Source of the DNA: Bacillota bacterium
GTDB lineage: Bacteria; Bacillota; Clostridia; Lachnospirales; Lachnospiraceae
Assembly (NCBI GenBank): GCA_023407575.1
Contig: JAEYLX010000067.1
Coordinates: 62,001 to 126,000, forward strand
DNA length: 64,000 nt
Direction: 5' to 3'
Notes under the pieces: generated by a model
Database searches by the model: none
What the model was told of the DNA's origin: nothing
What the model saw: only the letters and a program-made list of their open reading frames with translations
Program-made: the position numbers and the translations under genes
Shown here: positions 53,530 through 62,545 of the stretch, piece by piece
Position numbering within the stretch: the stretch's first letter is position 1
Layout of the letters: the number at the start of each line of letters is the position of its first letter

Positions 53530-54435
53530 TTAAGATAAAAACATCTTTACAGGTTTGAACTGTTCCTCCTCTGAATTATATTGATAAATGCCAACAAATA
53601 GTTGGTCCGCATCATAAACACGTACCAAATCAGTTAGATTCTCATGAGCTGCTGGCATCAAATGTTCTGATCGAAAGGCATTCCCATTATAGATATATTT
53701 ATGAAACTCTGGCTGCATATAAACCTTGTCGTAATTCTCAAACATTTGATCTGGGGGTATGATATAAGGTTCTAACTCATTCTGTCTCATCAGTTGCTCT
53801 ATTTCAGCCAAGGTTAGTGCTTTATCAAGTTTAAAGCTACCTACTGCAGTCCTTTTCAGATATTTCATTGTACCACCACAACCCAGGGTTTCCCCGATAT
53901 CGTGAAGTAAGGTCCTTATATAAGTACCTTTGCCACAATCCACCACCATAGTTACTTCCTGATCTTTTTCCGAGTAAGCAAGAATTTGAATATCCTTAAT
54001 GCTTACCTTTCTACGCTCTCGCTCGATTTCCTTTCCCTGTCTAGCCAGCTCATAAAGCCGCTTGCCATCGACCTTAATCGCGGAATACATTGGGGGTAAC
54101 TGAAGGTATTCTCCTATGTAACTAAGTATAACTTCTTCAATTTCTTTAAACTGCACCTTTACTTCTGCTTGCTTTATAACTGCTCCGGTAATATCCTGAG
54201 TATCTGTGGTAATTCCAAGTTTAAGCACTGTCTCATAGGTTTTATCACGATCCGTAATTATATCAACCAGCTTTGTGCCTTTTCCAAGACACACAGGCAG
54301 CACACCTACTGCATCCGGGTCAAGTGTACCGGTATGCCCAATCTTCTTCATTTTTAATATACCTCTCATTTTAGCAACTACATCATGAGAGGTATATCCT
54401 TTTTCTTTATATACATTTATTATTCCGTTATACAC
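53530..54435 (-). CDS. truB: tRNA pseudouridine(55) synthase
   Basis: A 301-residue TruB. The N-terminal catalytic loop is GHTGTLDPDAVGVLPVCLGKGTKL, with the conserved Asp. YGTIRTLLHDIG is replaced by KGTYIRTLLHDIGETLGCGG, a PUA-side feature. It makes pseudouridine-55 in the T loop of tRNAs. Start: GTG 54435 (NGIINVYKEKGYTSHDV) with AAGGAG 8 nt upstream; the longer frame to 54507 lacks a ribosome site. Confidence 0.93.
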   Translation of the reverse strand: MYNGIINVYKEKGYTSHDVVAKMRGILKMKKIGHTGTLDPDAVGVLPVCLGKGTKLVDIITDRDKTYETVLKLGITTDTQDITGAVIKQAEVKVQFKEIEEVILSYIGEYLQLPPMYSAIKVDGKRLYELARQGKEIERERRKVSIKDIQILAYSEKDQEVTMVVDCGKGTYIRTLLHDIGETLGCGGTMKYLKRTAVGSFKLDKALTLAEIEQLMRQNELEPYIIPPDQMFENYDKVYMQPEFHKYIYNGNAFRSEHLMPAAHENLTDLVRVYDADQLFVGIYQYNSEEEQFKPVKMFLS

Positions 54436-54511
54436 TTCCAGTACTCCTTCGGATGAGAACATCTGATATGAATTAGTCTCTAATATAATTAACAACCCAG
54501 AGAACACATAA

Positions 54512-55480
54512 TTACATAATTTCTTTCAATTGAGCCTCAATGTGCGGTGTTAGATTATTAATCACATCATGTACAGAGCCCCGCATAGTGCAACCAGCCG
54601 CTTTAATATGACCGCCTCCACCAAAATGAACAGCAATTTTACTCACATTAACTTCGCCATTTGATCTCATACTTACTTTGAATTCATGGAAATCAGTTTC
54701 ATAGATAAATATTGCAACCTCAGTTCCTTTTGTAACACGAAGCTGATCTATAATTCCATCTAAATCAGAGGAAGCAGCGCCATAATGACTTAACATTTTT
54801 CGTGAAATTGAGGAAAACACAACTTTCTTATCGAGAATTAGCATACTTCTCAACAAACATCGTCCTAATATAAGGTTTTGCAGATAGGTTTTAGTATAAA
54901 AGGATTCATCAATTAAAGTCGAGGTATTAACACCTTTACTAATTAGTCTACCTGCAATCTGCATTGTCTGCTCTGTTGTATTGGAATGCTTAAATACACC
55001 AGTATCATGGATAATCCCAACGTAGAGAGCCGAAGCTATATCCTTAGTAATTACTGCATCCTCCATAAGCGTATAGAGCACTTCACAGGTAGAGGAAGCA
55101 TCAGCGACAATATGATTTACCATAGCAAATCCCTGATTACTAATATGATGATCTATATTAATTGTCTTTTTTGCGGTATGAAAATATTTCAATGCATTTC
55201 CCAATCGATCAATTGCTGCACAGTCAACACTGATAAACACATCATAATGATGTTCTGATTCGTAGGAATGTTTTATCTCATTTACACCATTTAAGAGATT
55301 AAATTCATTGCCAAAGGATTCCAAATATACATCTATCCTATCAAACCCAAGTTGTTCTTTATTCTGTAGTAGATACAGATAAAGAGCTGTACAGGAGCCA
55401 ATACAGTCCCCATCCGGGCGGACATGACCTGCAATTACGATCGACTTTGCGTCTGCTAACTCACCCTTTAAATTAATCAT
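54512..55480 (-). CDS. nrnA: DHH-family phosphoesterase (NrnA: oligoribonuclease / pAp phosphatase)
   Basis: A 322-residue DHH-DHHA1 protein. The first metal motif is GHVRPDGDCIGS (about 18-29); the DHH motif is NIDHHISNQG (about 108-117). The DHHA1 substrate-binding part ends in the GGGGHIKAAG box (about 289-298). It degrades nanoRNAs and pAp. The position rbfA-nrnA-truB is conserved in Firmicutes. ATG 55480 lies 2 nt after the rbfA stop, with AGGATAAATAAC upstream. Confidence 0.93.
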   Translation of the reverse strand: MINLKGELADAKSIVIAGHVRPDGDCIGSCTALYLYLLQNKEQLGFDRIDVYLESFGNEFNLLNGVNEIKHSYESEHHYDVFISVDCAAIDRLGNALKYFHTAKKTINIDHHISNQGFAMVNHIVADASSTCEVLYTLMEDAVITKDIASALYVGIIHDTGVFKHSNTTEQTMQIAGRLISKGVNTSTLIDESFYTKTYLQNLILGRCLLRSMLILDKKVVFSSISRKMLSHYGAASSDLDGIIDQLRVTKGTEVAIFIYETDFHEFKVSMRSNGEVNVSKIAVHFGGGGHIKAAGCTMRGSVHDVINNLTPHIEAQLKEIM

Positions 55481-55482
55481 TG

Positions 55483-55902
55483 TTATTTATCCTCTTCGAC
55501 AGAAAAATCAGAATCATCTTCATCCTCTTCGTCAACCTCATCTGATTCTATATTTTTATTAACTTCATTAATCAGTTTTGACATATGAGCCCCATACTCA
55601 ATGGAATTATCAAGTACAAAAGATAGTTCCGGGGTATTACGCAGATTTAATGATTTAGCAAGTTGACCTCTTATAAAAGAAGCTGCACTCTTTAATCCTG
55701 CTAAAGTAGACTTTTTAGACTCCTCGTCACCTAGGACACTGATATATACCTTTGCTGTCTTAAGATCAGGTGCTACTTCCACATGAACTACCGAGGTCAT
55801 TGGATTAATTCTTGGGTCTTTAATTTCTCTGCTGATTAGTATACTTAATTCCTTTTGTACCTCACCATTGATTCTTGTGTTTTTAATACTATTTTTTCTC
55901 AT
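55483..55902 (-). CDS. rbfA: Ribosome-binding factor A
   Basis: 139 residues from ATG 55902 (MRKNSIKNTRINGEVQKELSILISREIKDPRI); assists late 16S maturation. The KH-like fold includes VAPDLKTAKVYISVLG and a long acidic tail (ESDEVDEEDEDDSD). An in-frame ATG at 55932 would add ten residues; family alignment favours the shorter start, though its ribosome site is weak. It follows infB after 147 nt and precedes nrnA with a 2-nt gap. Confidence 0.9.
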   Translation of the reverse strand: MRKNSIKNTRINGEVQKELSILISREIKDPRINPMTSVVHVEVAPDLKTAKVYISVLGDEESKKSTLAGLKSAASFIRGQLAKSLNLRNTPELSFVLDNSIEYGAHMSKLINEVNKNIESDEVDEEDEDDSDFSVEEDK

Positions 55903-56049
55903 AACATTTACCAATACCTTTCCCAAAGACATTTCAAAAACATTTGCCCTTCCAGAAGTTTACTACACCTTATTAGTAAATGCTTCTTTCTGACAAATGC
56001 TTTTGATTTGACTATTGAAATCAGTGAAAACTATTCACTGCCTGTTGTT

Positions 56050-59000
56050 TTATCTTGGTACTTCAGCCATGACATAGAATTCAACTTTATCAAATTCTTT
56101 TACATCATTGAACTTTTCAAATACCAGACCGCATTCATATCCCTTATCAACTTCTTTTACATCATCCTGGAATCTCTTTAAGGAAGCGAGAATTCCTTCA
56201 TAGATTAATGTATTATCTCTGAATATCCTGGTTTTACTGCCTCTAACTACCTTACCGTCAAGTACATAGGATCCTGCAATTGTACCAACACCGGAAGCTT
56301 TGAAGGTCATTCTTATTTCTGCATGACCGATAATTCTCTCTTCAAAGATTGGATCTAACATACCCTTCATAGCTGCTTCAATATCATTGATTGCATTGTA
56401 AATTACACGATAATGTTTTACATCTACCTTTTCACGATCAGCTGTTTCCTTTGCTGCATTGTCCGGCTTAACATTAAAGCCAATAATGATAGCATTTGAA
56501 GCACTTGCAAGAATAACATCGGATTCATTGATGGCACCAACACCGCCATGGATAATTCGAACTGCTACTTCTTTATTACTTAGTTTCATTAAGCTCTGTT
56601 TCATTGCTTCAACGGAACCTTGAACATCTGCTTTAATAATTAGGTTTAATTCTTTAATATTACCAGCTTGAATCTGTGAGAACAGACCATCTAAAGATAA
56701 CTTAGCCTTAGTATCTGCAATGAGCTTTTCTTTACCCTGGGAAAGATATGCTTCTGCAATTGTTCTTGCTTCTTTCTCCGTCGTAACTGCAAGGAAAGTC
56801 TCACCTGCATCAGGAACTTCATTTAAACCAAGAATCTCGACAGGTGTTGAAGGTGTAGCTTCTTTTACTCTTCTTCCTTTATCATCCATCATCGCACGAA
56901 CTTTACCGTAGGAAGAACCTACAGCTACGTTGTCTCCAACATGAAGGGTTCCCTTTTGAACTAAGATAGTCGCAACAGGTCCTCTTCCCTTATCAAGCTG
57001 TGCTTCAATAACGATACCTCTAGCATTACGGTTTGGATTAGCCTTCAGTTCACCTATCTCAGCTGTTAAAAGAATCATCTCAAGTAATTGTGGAATACCT
57101 TCCTTTGTATGTGCGGATACTGGAACAAAAATGGTATCTCCACCCCAGTCTTCTGCTATTAATTCATACTCAGTAAGCTCTTGTTTTACTCGTTCAATAT
57201 TAGCACTTGGCTTATCAATTTTATTAATTGCAACAATAATTTGAACACCAGCTGCTTTCGCATGATTAATTGCTTCTATGGTCTGAGGCATAACACCGTC
57301 ATCCGCAGCTACTACAAGGATTGCTATATCTGTTGATTTAGCACCTCTTTTACGCATGGAAGTAAAAGCTTCATGTCCTGGAGTATCCAGGAAGGTAATA
57401 TCCTCGCCATTGATTTGAACCATATAAGCACCAATATGCTGTGTAATACCGCCTGCTTCTCTTGAAGTTACGTTTGTTTCTCTAATTGCATCAAGAAGTG
57501 AAGTCTTACCATGATCAACATGACCCATAACACAGACAACCGGAGGACGTTTTTCCATATCATCCTGATTTTCATCCTCTTCTTTTAAGAGCTCTTCAAC
57601 TTCATTAATCTTTTTCTCTTTTTCTGCAATGATTTCATATTCAAGAGCAATTTCTTCTGCTTCTTCAAAGGTAATTTCCTGATTTAGTGTTACAATTTTA
57701 CCTGCAAGGAAAAGCTTCTTAATTAAAGCTGCAGAAGGTTTCTTCATTTTATCTGCAAGTTCTTTGATGGTTAATACTTCCGGAATAGTAATTACTTTAA
57801 TATCTTCTTCAACAACTTGAACTACCTTTGGTTGAATAAACTGACCTTTTTTTGGTGCAATTTTAGTTTTGCCATCTGCACCATCATCTCCACGATCAAA
57901 TACATTCTTCTCTTTATAATTCTTTTCTTTGTTGATTCGATCTCTATTTCTCTTGTTGCTGTTATCATTCTTTTCAGCAACCTTTTTATCTAATATCTGC
58001 TGGTCAAATGCCTTACGCTCGCCACCGCTTCTTTGACCGCCGCTTCCTTTTTTACCTGGAGCGCGATTGCCATAGCTTGGCTTATCATCATCATCCTTAC
58101 CTGAATCTTCAAATCCTCTGGAACCAAATCCTCCTCCAGGTCTCTGATTATTCGGTCTAGAGAAGCCTCCTTGACCACCGCCATAACCACCTGGTCTAGA
58201 ACCACCCTGTCCTTGGCCAGCACCATATGGTCTGCTGCCGCCTTGACCCTGTGGTCTGTTGCCCTGATAGCCCTGTCCTTGTGGTCTGTTACCCTGATAG
58301 CCTTCACCCTGCGGTCTGTTACCTTGGTAACCCTGACCTTGTGGGCGATTTCCTTGATAACCTTCACCCTGTGGGCGATTACCCTGGTAGCCTGTTCTAT
58401 TGCCTTGGTAACCTTCTCCTTGTGGACGATTACCCTGGTAGCCTGTTCTATTGCCCTGATAGCCTTCACCCTGTGGACGATTGCCTTGGTAACCCTGACC
58501 CTGTGGGCGATTACCTTGATAACCTTCACCTTGTGGTCTGTTGCCCTGATAGCCCTGTCCTTGTGGTCTGTTACCCTGATAACCTTCACCCTGTGGTCTG
58601 TTGCCTTGGTAACCCTGGCCTTGTGGGCGATTGCCTTGATAACCTTCACCCTGTGGACGATTACCCTGGTAGCCTGTTCTATTGCCTTGATAACCTTCGC
58701 CTTGTGGGCGGTTACCCTGATAGCCTTCGCCTTGTGGGCGATTGCCTTGGTAGCCCTGACCCTGTGGGCGATTACCCTGATAACCTTCGCCTTGTGGGCG
58801 ATTGCCTTGATAACCCTGACCCTGTGGGCGATTGCCTTGATAGCCTTCACCCTGTGGGCGATTACCTTGATAACCCTGCCCTTGTGGGCGATTGCCTTGG
58901 TAGCCTTGGCCTTGCGGGCGGTTCCCTTGATAACCCTGACCTTGCGGGCGATTGCCTTGGTAACCTTCTCCTGCTGGTCTTTCTGGTCTGTGACCTTGAC

Positions 59001-59709
59001 CACTCTGTGCAGGTCTTTGACTATCCTGACCCTCAAAAGAAGCTTTCCCTTCGTAAGAAGGTTTCCCCTGTGGTCGGTTATTTGCTGTATATTGACTATG
59101 TTCGCCTGATGTTCTTTGTGTGTTTTGTGAACCTTGATATCCTTGACCTTGTTGGCCTTGTTGGCCTTGTCTCATTGTGCCCTGTCCTCCTGCCGGTCTT
59201 TGTACCTGTGTATTTTGCTGACCTTGTTCTATTGTAGATGTTGTTCTTATACCACTTTGCTGTACCTGCTTTGTTCCATTTTGTTGACCAACTGGTGGCT
59301 TTGGAGAACTTGCTGCAGGTTGATTTACCGACGAAGCCGGTTTCGTCACAGGTGCACTCTCAACAGCTTTCGTATGCGTTGTTGGTTCCTGTTCAGCCTG
59401 TGCTTTCACAACTGGCTTAACAGGTGCTTGTTGAGTTTTTTGCGGTGCCGCTGTTTGATTTGTTGGCTTTGGTGCAGGTTTAGACACAGGTTCTGCAGTT
59501 GCCTTCACAGCTTGTGAGTGTACTGGTTTATTATCTTTCACAAAATGATTTTTTATGAATTGCGCTTCATTTTCTTCAAGATTACTACTATGTGATTTTT
59601 TAACACCAAAACTCTTCTCAATAAAATCTAAGATATCCTTACTTTCTATTGAGCCTTTCGTTTGGCCATTTATGACATTTTTTAACTCAAATACTTTCAT
59701 TTTTGACAT
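56050..59709 (-). CDS. infB: Translation initiation factor IF-2 with repeat-expanded N-terminus
   Basis: About 1219 residues, versus about 700-950 usual. The N-terminal IF2_N subdomain (MKVFELKNVINGQTKGS) is followed by an Ala/Pro/Gln-rich region, then 25 copies of the GYQGNR repeat (mostly the decapeptide GYQGNRPQGE/Q) and a Gly/Arg-rich stretch. The second IF2_N (TIPEVLTIKELADKMKKPSAALIK) then leads to the GTPase domain with GHVDHGKTSLL, DTPGHEA and NKIDKP, and C-terminal domains. It delivers fMet-tRNA to the 30S. I use ATG 59709 (MSKMKV); GGAGG is 13 nt upstream. GTPase core is complete. Confidence 0.96.
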   Translation of the reverse strand: MSKMKVFELKNVINGQTKGSIESKDILDFIEKSFGVKKSHSSNLEENEAQFIKNHFVKDNKPVHSQAVKATAEPVSKPAPKPTNQTAAPQKTQQAPVKPVVKAQAEQEPTTHTKAVESAPVTKPASSVNQPAASSPKPPVGQQNGTKQVQQSGIRTTSTIEQGQQNTQVQRPAGGQGTMRQGQQGQQGQGYQGSQNTQRTSGEHSQYTANNRPQGKPSYEGKASFEGQDSQRPAQSGQGHRPERPAGEGYQGNRPQGQGYQGNRPQGQGYQGNRPQGQGYQGNRPQGEGYQGNRPQGQGYQGNRPQGEGYQGNRPQGQGYQGNRPQGEGYQGNRPQGEGYQGNRTGYQGNRPQGEGYQGNRPQGQGYQGNRPQGEGYQGNRPQGQGYQGNRPQGEGYQGNRPQGQGYQGNRPQGEGYQGNRTGYQGNRPQGEGYQGNRTGYQGNRPQGEGYQGNRPQGQGYQGNRPQGEGYQGNRPQGQGYQGNRPQGQGGSRPYGAGQGQGGSRPGGYGGGQGGFSRPNNQRPGGGFGSRGFEDSGKDDDDKPSYGNRAPGKKGSGGQRSGGERKAFDQQILDKKVAEKNDNSNKRNRDRINKEKNYKEKNVFDRGDDGADGKTKIAPKKGQFIQPKVVQVVEEDIKVITIPEVLTIKELADKMKKPSAALIKKLFLAGKIVTLNQEITFEEAEEIALEYEIIAEKEKKINEVEELLKEEDENQDDMEKRPPVVCVMGHVDHGKTSLLDAIRETNVTSREAGGITQHIGAYMVQINGEDITFLDTPGHEAFTSMRKRGAKSTDIAILVVAADDGVMPQTIEAINHAKAAGVQIIVAINKIDKPSANIERVKQELTEYELIAEDWGGDTIFVPVSAHTKEGIPQLLEMILLTAEIGELKANPNRNARGIVIEAQLDKGRGPVATILVQKGTLHVGDNVAVGSSYGKVRAMMDDKGRRVKEATPSTPVEILGLNEVPDAGETFLAVTTEKEARTIAEAYLSQGKEKLIADTKAKLSLDGLFSQIQAGNIKELNLIIKADVQGSVEAMKQSLMKLSNKEVAVRIIHGGVGAINESDVILASASNAIIIGFNVKPDNAAKETADREKVDVKHYRVIYNAINDIEAAMKGMLDPIFEERIIGHAEIRMTFKASGVGTIAGSYVLDGKVVRGSKTRIFRDNTLIYEGILASLKRFQDDVKEVDKGYECGLVFEKFNDVKEFDKVEFYVMAEVPR
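58245..58975 (-). repeat. 30-bp tandem repeats in infB (25 copies)
   Basis: Repeating unit encodes GYQGNRPQG(E/Q); 30 bp per full copy. Three copies are shortened to GYQGNRT (truncated at RT). Codons differ between copies at third positions, which gives long frames on both strands. Confidence 0.92.
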
Positions 59710-59734
59710 ATTATACTTACTACCTCCGTTCATA

Positions 59735-60052
59735 TCACTGCATCATTTTCAGTTGCTTTTCAATTGCGTCCGCTAAGCCCTTGTCAAGCACAGCCAAAGA
59801 TGCACGAAACTCTTTACCCATTGCATGACCTAGATCGTTTTTCTCACCAAAAAAGTAAATTGGTACATTATAGTAAGTACACATATTGGTAAACATTTTC
59901 TTTGTATTGTCAGATGCATCTGCAGCGACAATTACTAAAACTGCTTTATGTTCCTTCACGGCTTTTTCCGTAGAAAATTCACCACTTGCTACTTTGCGGG
60001 ATTTTGTTGCAATTCCTAGTAAGTTATATACCTTCTTGATTTCCGGATTCAA
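59735..60052 (-). CDS. ylxQ: YlxQ, L7Ae/L30e-family RNA-binding protein
   Basis: A 105-residue L7Ae-type protein (KVYNLLGIATKSRKVASGEFSTEKAVKEHKAVLVIVAADASDNT), which binds kink-turn RNA; function in Bacillus YlxQ not fully known. The start is TTG 60052 with AAGGAGATGA 6 nt upstream, lying inside the ylxR gene, so the genes overlap by 29 nt. It stops 26 nt before infB. Confidence 0.9.
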   Translation of the reverse strand: MNPEIKKVYNLLGIATKSRKVASGEFSTEKAVKEHKAVLVIVAADASDNTKKMFTNMCTYYNVPIYFFGEKNDLGHAMGKEFRASLAVLDKGLADAIEKQLKMMQ

Positions 60053-60311
60053 GCAAAATCATCTCCTTCTCCAGTGTTTCAACCAATTCCTTCGGAATAC
60101 TGGTTTTAAGTGAACGCTCTAAACCTTTTGTTTTAACTGCTTTTTGTAAACAGCTAAGTGTACAGCAGATATATGCGCCTCTTCCATTTTTTTTACCGGT
60201 GGAATCGATGACAATTTCATCCTCAGGTGTCTTTAAAACACGAATTAATTCCTTCTTAGTTTTCATTTCACCACAGCCGGTACACATTCTTAATGGTAAT
60301 TTTTTCGCCAT
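60024..60311 (-). CDS. ylxR: YlxR (RnpM) RNA-binding protein
   Basis: 95 residues. The family signature RMCTGCGEMKTKKELIRVLKTPE and GRGAYICCTLSCLQKAVK are visible (YlxR domain; RNase P modulator in Bacillus). Extra cysteines C10, C13 and C48-C53 may bind metal. It is between nusA and ylxQ, the conserved nusA-ylxRQ-infB order. It overlaps ylxQ by 29 nt. Confidence 0.93.
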   Translation of the reverse strand: MAKKLPLRMCTGCGEMKTKKELIRVLKTPEDEIVIDSTGKKNGRGAYICCTLSCLQKAVKTKGLERSLKTSIPKELVETLEKEMILLESGNQEGI

Positions 60312-60399
60312 CTATTATCACATCCTTAATATTACTAAGATCAAAACCCAGCGCTTCAAAATGATGCTATATTTCATGGAAGTATCGCTTTCAGGCGTT

Positions 60400-61446
60400 T
60401 TAATATCCCATGCTCTGAGATTCACTCTTAATATCAATTTTATATCCAGTCAGTTTTGCTGCAAGTCTTGCATTCTGACCTTCTTTACCGATTGCAAGAG
60501 ATAATTGATAATCAGGAACAATTACTCTGGCACTCTTTTCTGATTCCTCAACAGTAACAGAAACAACCTTTGCAGGACTAAGTGCATTTTCGATTAATTT
60601 AGCAGGGTCATTACTCCAGTTGATGATATCAATTTTCTCATTACGTAATTCATGAACAATCGTATTAACTCTTGCACCATTAAGACCGACACATGCACCT
60701 ACTGCATCAACGTCAGCATTGTTGCTCCATACTGCAATCTTTGTTCTGGAACCCGCTTCTCTGGAAATACTTTTAATCTCTACGGTACCATCCTGAATTT
60801 CACTTACTTCCGCTTCAAATAAACGCTTTACAAGTTCAGGATGTGTTCTTGAAACAGTGATTCTTGGACCTTTGGTAGTATCCTTCACTTCAAGTACATA
60901 AAGCTTAATACGATCAGTAGGTCTAAATACTTCACCACGCACCTGCTCATTTTCAGTTAATATTGCATCTACTTTACCTAGGTTAATACTTACGTTATTA
61001 CCTACATAACGTTGAACAATACCAGTTACGATGTCTTTTTCTTTTCCACTGTATTGCGTAAATAGTACTTTTCTCTCTTCTTCACGGATTTTTTGAACAA
61101 CTACCTGCTTTGCTTTCTGCGCAGCGATACGTCCAAAGTTCTTAGGTGTTACTTCAATTGCAACGATATCACCCAAATCCTTCTTTGCATCCTTCATCTT
61201 GGCTTGAGCAAGGCTGATCTGCATAATTGGATCCGTAACCTCTTCCACAACTTCTTTCATGGCATAAACATTAACCTCACCTGTATTACGGTCAATGTTT
61301 ACTTTAATATTGTCTGCTCTACCATAATTATTTTTACATGCTGCCACCAATGAGTTTTCCAATGCCTCTAGCAAAATATCTTTACTAATATCTTTTTCCT
61401 TCTCAATCTGGTTTAAAGCTTCAATGAGTTCCCTGTTCGCATCCAT
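60400..61446 (-). CDS. nusA: Transcription termination/antitermination factor NusA
   Basis: 348 residues: N-terminal RNA-polymerase-binding domain (1-130), S1 domain (KDIVTGIVQRYVGNNVSINLGKVDAILTENEQV), then two KH domains (SREAGSRTKIAVWSNN and IGKEGQNARLAAKLTGYKIDI). The C-terminal acidic repeats of proteobacterial NusA are absent, as expected in Firmicutes. ATG 61446 has AAGGAGG. It regulates pausing, termination and antitermination of rRNA; it may also control its own operon through the leader hairpin. Confidence 0.95.
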   Translation of the reverse strand: MDANRELIEALNQIEKEKDISKDILLEALENSLVAACKNNYGRADNIKVNIDRNTGEVNVYAMKEVVEEVTDPIMQISLAQAKMKDAKKDLGDIVAIEVTPKNFGRIAAQKAKQVVVQKIREEERKVLFTQYSGKEKDIVTGIVQRYVGNNVSINLGKVDAILTENEQVRGEVFRPTDRIKLYVLEVKDTTKGPRITVSRTHPELVKRLFEAEVSEIQDGTVEIKSISREAGSRTKIAVWSNNADVDAVGACVGLNGARVNTIVHELRNEKIDIINWSNDPAKLIENALSPAKVVSVTVEESEKSARVIVPDYQLSLAIGKEGQNARLAAKLTGYKIDIKSESQSMGY

Positions 61447-61575
61447 TTTCTTTCCATATCCTCCTTATAGTATATATTTTTGAAACAATCACTAGTTATA
61501 GGATTAAATATCCTAATAGTATTGCATACTTTTATGGTTACCTCTGTAAAAGAGTAGCTGCTTATATAATTAACA

Positions 61576-62043
61576 TTAAAAATCAATTGTTAATCGAATC
61601 ATAGCAATGTCTGATCTTTTTAAGACCAAAGTATCTTCATTTTCTAAAGTAAGTGTAATCGACTCTTGATCAAAATTAGTTAGAATTCCGGTAAAGTCCT
61701 TCTGCTTATTGATTGGTTTAAACAGCCTAAGTTCTACCTCTTCACCAATACTTTTTTCAAAATGCTTATCCTTCTTCAACTGTCTTCCAAGACCTGGTGA
61801 ACTAACTTCTAAGATATAGGAATCCGAAATGTAATCATGCTTATCCAGTAAATCGCTCAACGCCCTGCTGACTAATTCACAATCATCTACAGCAATTCCA
61901 TTTTCCTTATCAATATAAGCTCTAAGAAACCAGTTTCCACCTTCTCTTACATATTCAACATCATATAATTCAAAATTATTTGCTGCCAAAATTGGTTCCA
62001 ATAGCTGCTGTGTTCTTCGTTCATAATCTTCGTGCTTTGCCAT
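61576..62043 (-). CDS. rimP: Ribosome maturation factor RimP
   Basis: 155 residues: EPILAANNFELYDVEYVREGGNWFLRAYIDKENGIAVDDCELVSRALSDLLD (N-domain) and YILEVSSPGLGRQLKKDKHFEKSIGEEVELRLF (C-domain, SH3-like). Needed for 30S maturation. ATG 62043 has GAAGGA upstream. First gene of the operon; the longer frame to 62166 runs through the leader. Confidence 0.95.
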   Translation of the reverse strand: MAKHEDYERRTQQLLEPILAANNFELYDVEYVREGGNWFLRAYIDKENGIAVDDCELVSRALSDLLDKHDYISDSYILEVSSPGLGRQLKKDKHFEKSIGEEVELRLFKPINKQKDFTGILTNFDQESITLTLENEDTLVLKRSDIAMIRLTIDF

Positions 62044-62139
62044 TTCTATTCCTTCTTTCTTAATCTTATGATAGCACCTTTTTATAGTAAGAGGATGTTC
62101 ATCCGAAACACTTAATATCCTTAAAGGCTCACTCACTGC

Positions 62140-62168
62140 AAAAAGTAAGAGTGGACTTTCGTCCACTC
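62140..62168 (-). terminator. Attenuator-like hairpin in the rimP-nusA leader
   Basis: On the minus strand GAGTGGAC-GAAA-GTCCACTC (8-bp stem, GNRA loop) is followed by TTACTTTTTG, shortly after the promoter and about 100 nt before rimP. It looks like an intrinsic terminator within the leader, where NusA could regulate its own operon. Confidence 0.65.
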
Positions 62169-62199
62169 CTAATTAGTCTTATCATTTTGTACCTTAGTT

Positions 62200-62228
62200 A
62201 TTATATCAAATACAACCAAATATTGCAA
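62200..62228 (-). promoter_or_regulatory. Promoter of the rimP-nusA-infB operon
   Basis: Minus-strand TTGCAA (62223-62228), 17-nt spacer, TATAAT (62200-62205), about 160 nt before rimP. Confidence 0.8.
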
Positions 62229-62241
62229 GTATTATTTTGTA

Positions 62242-62378
62242 ACAGTTTAGCCATGTAAGTTTTAGATGCAATATGAAGGCGAAAGCTCGCTTTCGAATGC
62301 ATATTGCATCTAAAACTTGTAGGGCGCTCTGCCCAAGCGAGATTTTGCAAAGTGAAATCGAGCTTGTGGCTAAACTGT
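62242..62378. repeat. Full-length palindromic (MITE-like) element of the ACAGTTTAGCC family
   Basis: 137 bp with perfect 11-bp terminal inverted repeats ACAGTTTAGCC (62242-62252) and GGCTAAACTGT (62368-62378). It encloses a 19-bp stem (62257-62275 with 62300-62318) around GAAAGC-TC-GCTTTC, and the AAGCG...GAGCTT segment seen in the 49634 copy. The 79-nt left part matches 8270-8348. Confidence 0.82.
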
Positions 62379-62545
62379 TACGTACCAACTAATAACTTTG
62401 ATTAAACCGATATATCAAATATTATTTTATTATATCAGAAATGAGGAGTAAAACCGTAATACACAAACTTTTTTACAATAACAAGTTTTAATCTAGATTA
62501 TAAATATCAGGAAACTTAGTATTTAATCATATGAACAAATACATA

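Noticed and set aside
58245..58975. Possible CRISPR array (regular 30-bp period)
   Set aside because: Units are contiguous with no unique spacers and are translated in frame in infB.
57990..59237. Long open frames on the plus strand and in other minus-strand frames (up to about 348 codons) across the infB repeats
   Set aside because: They arise from the low-complexity 30-bp repeat; their translations are themselves repetitive (for example runs like LWAITLITF), with no start signals, and infB is the clear gene.
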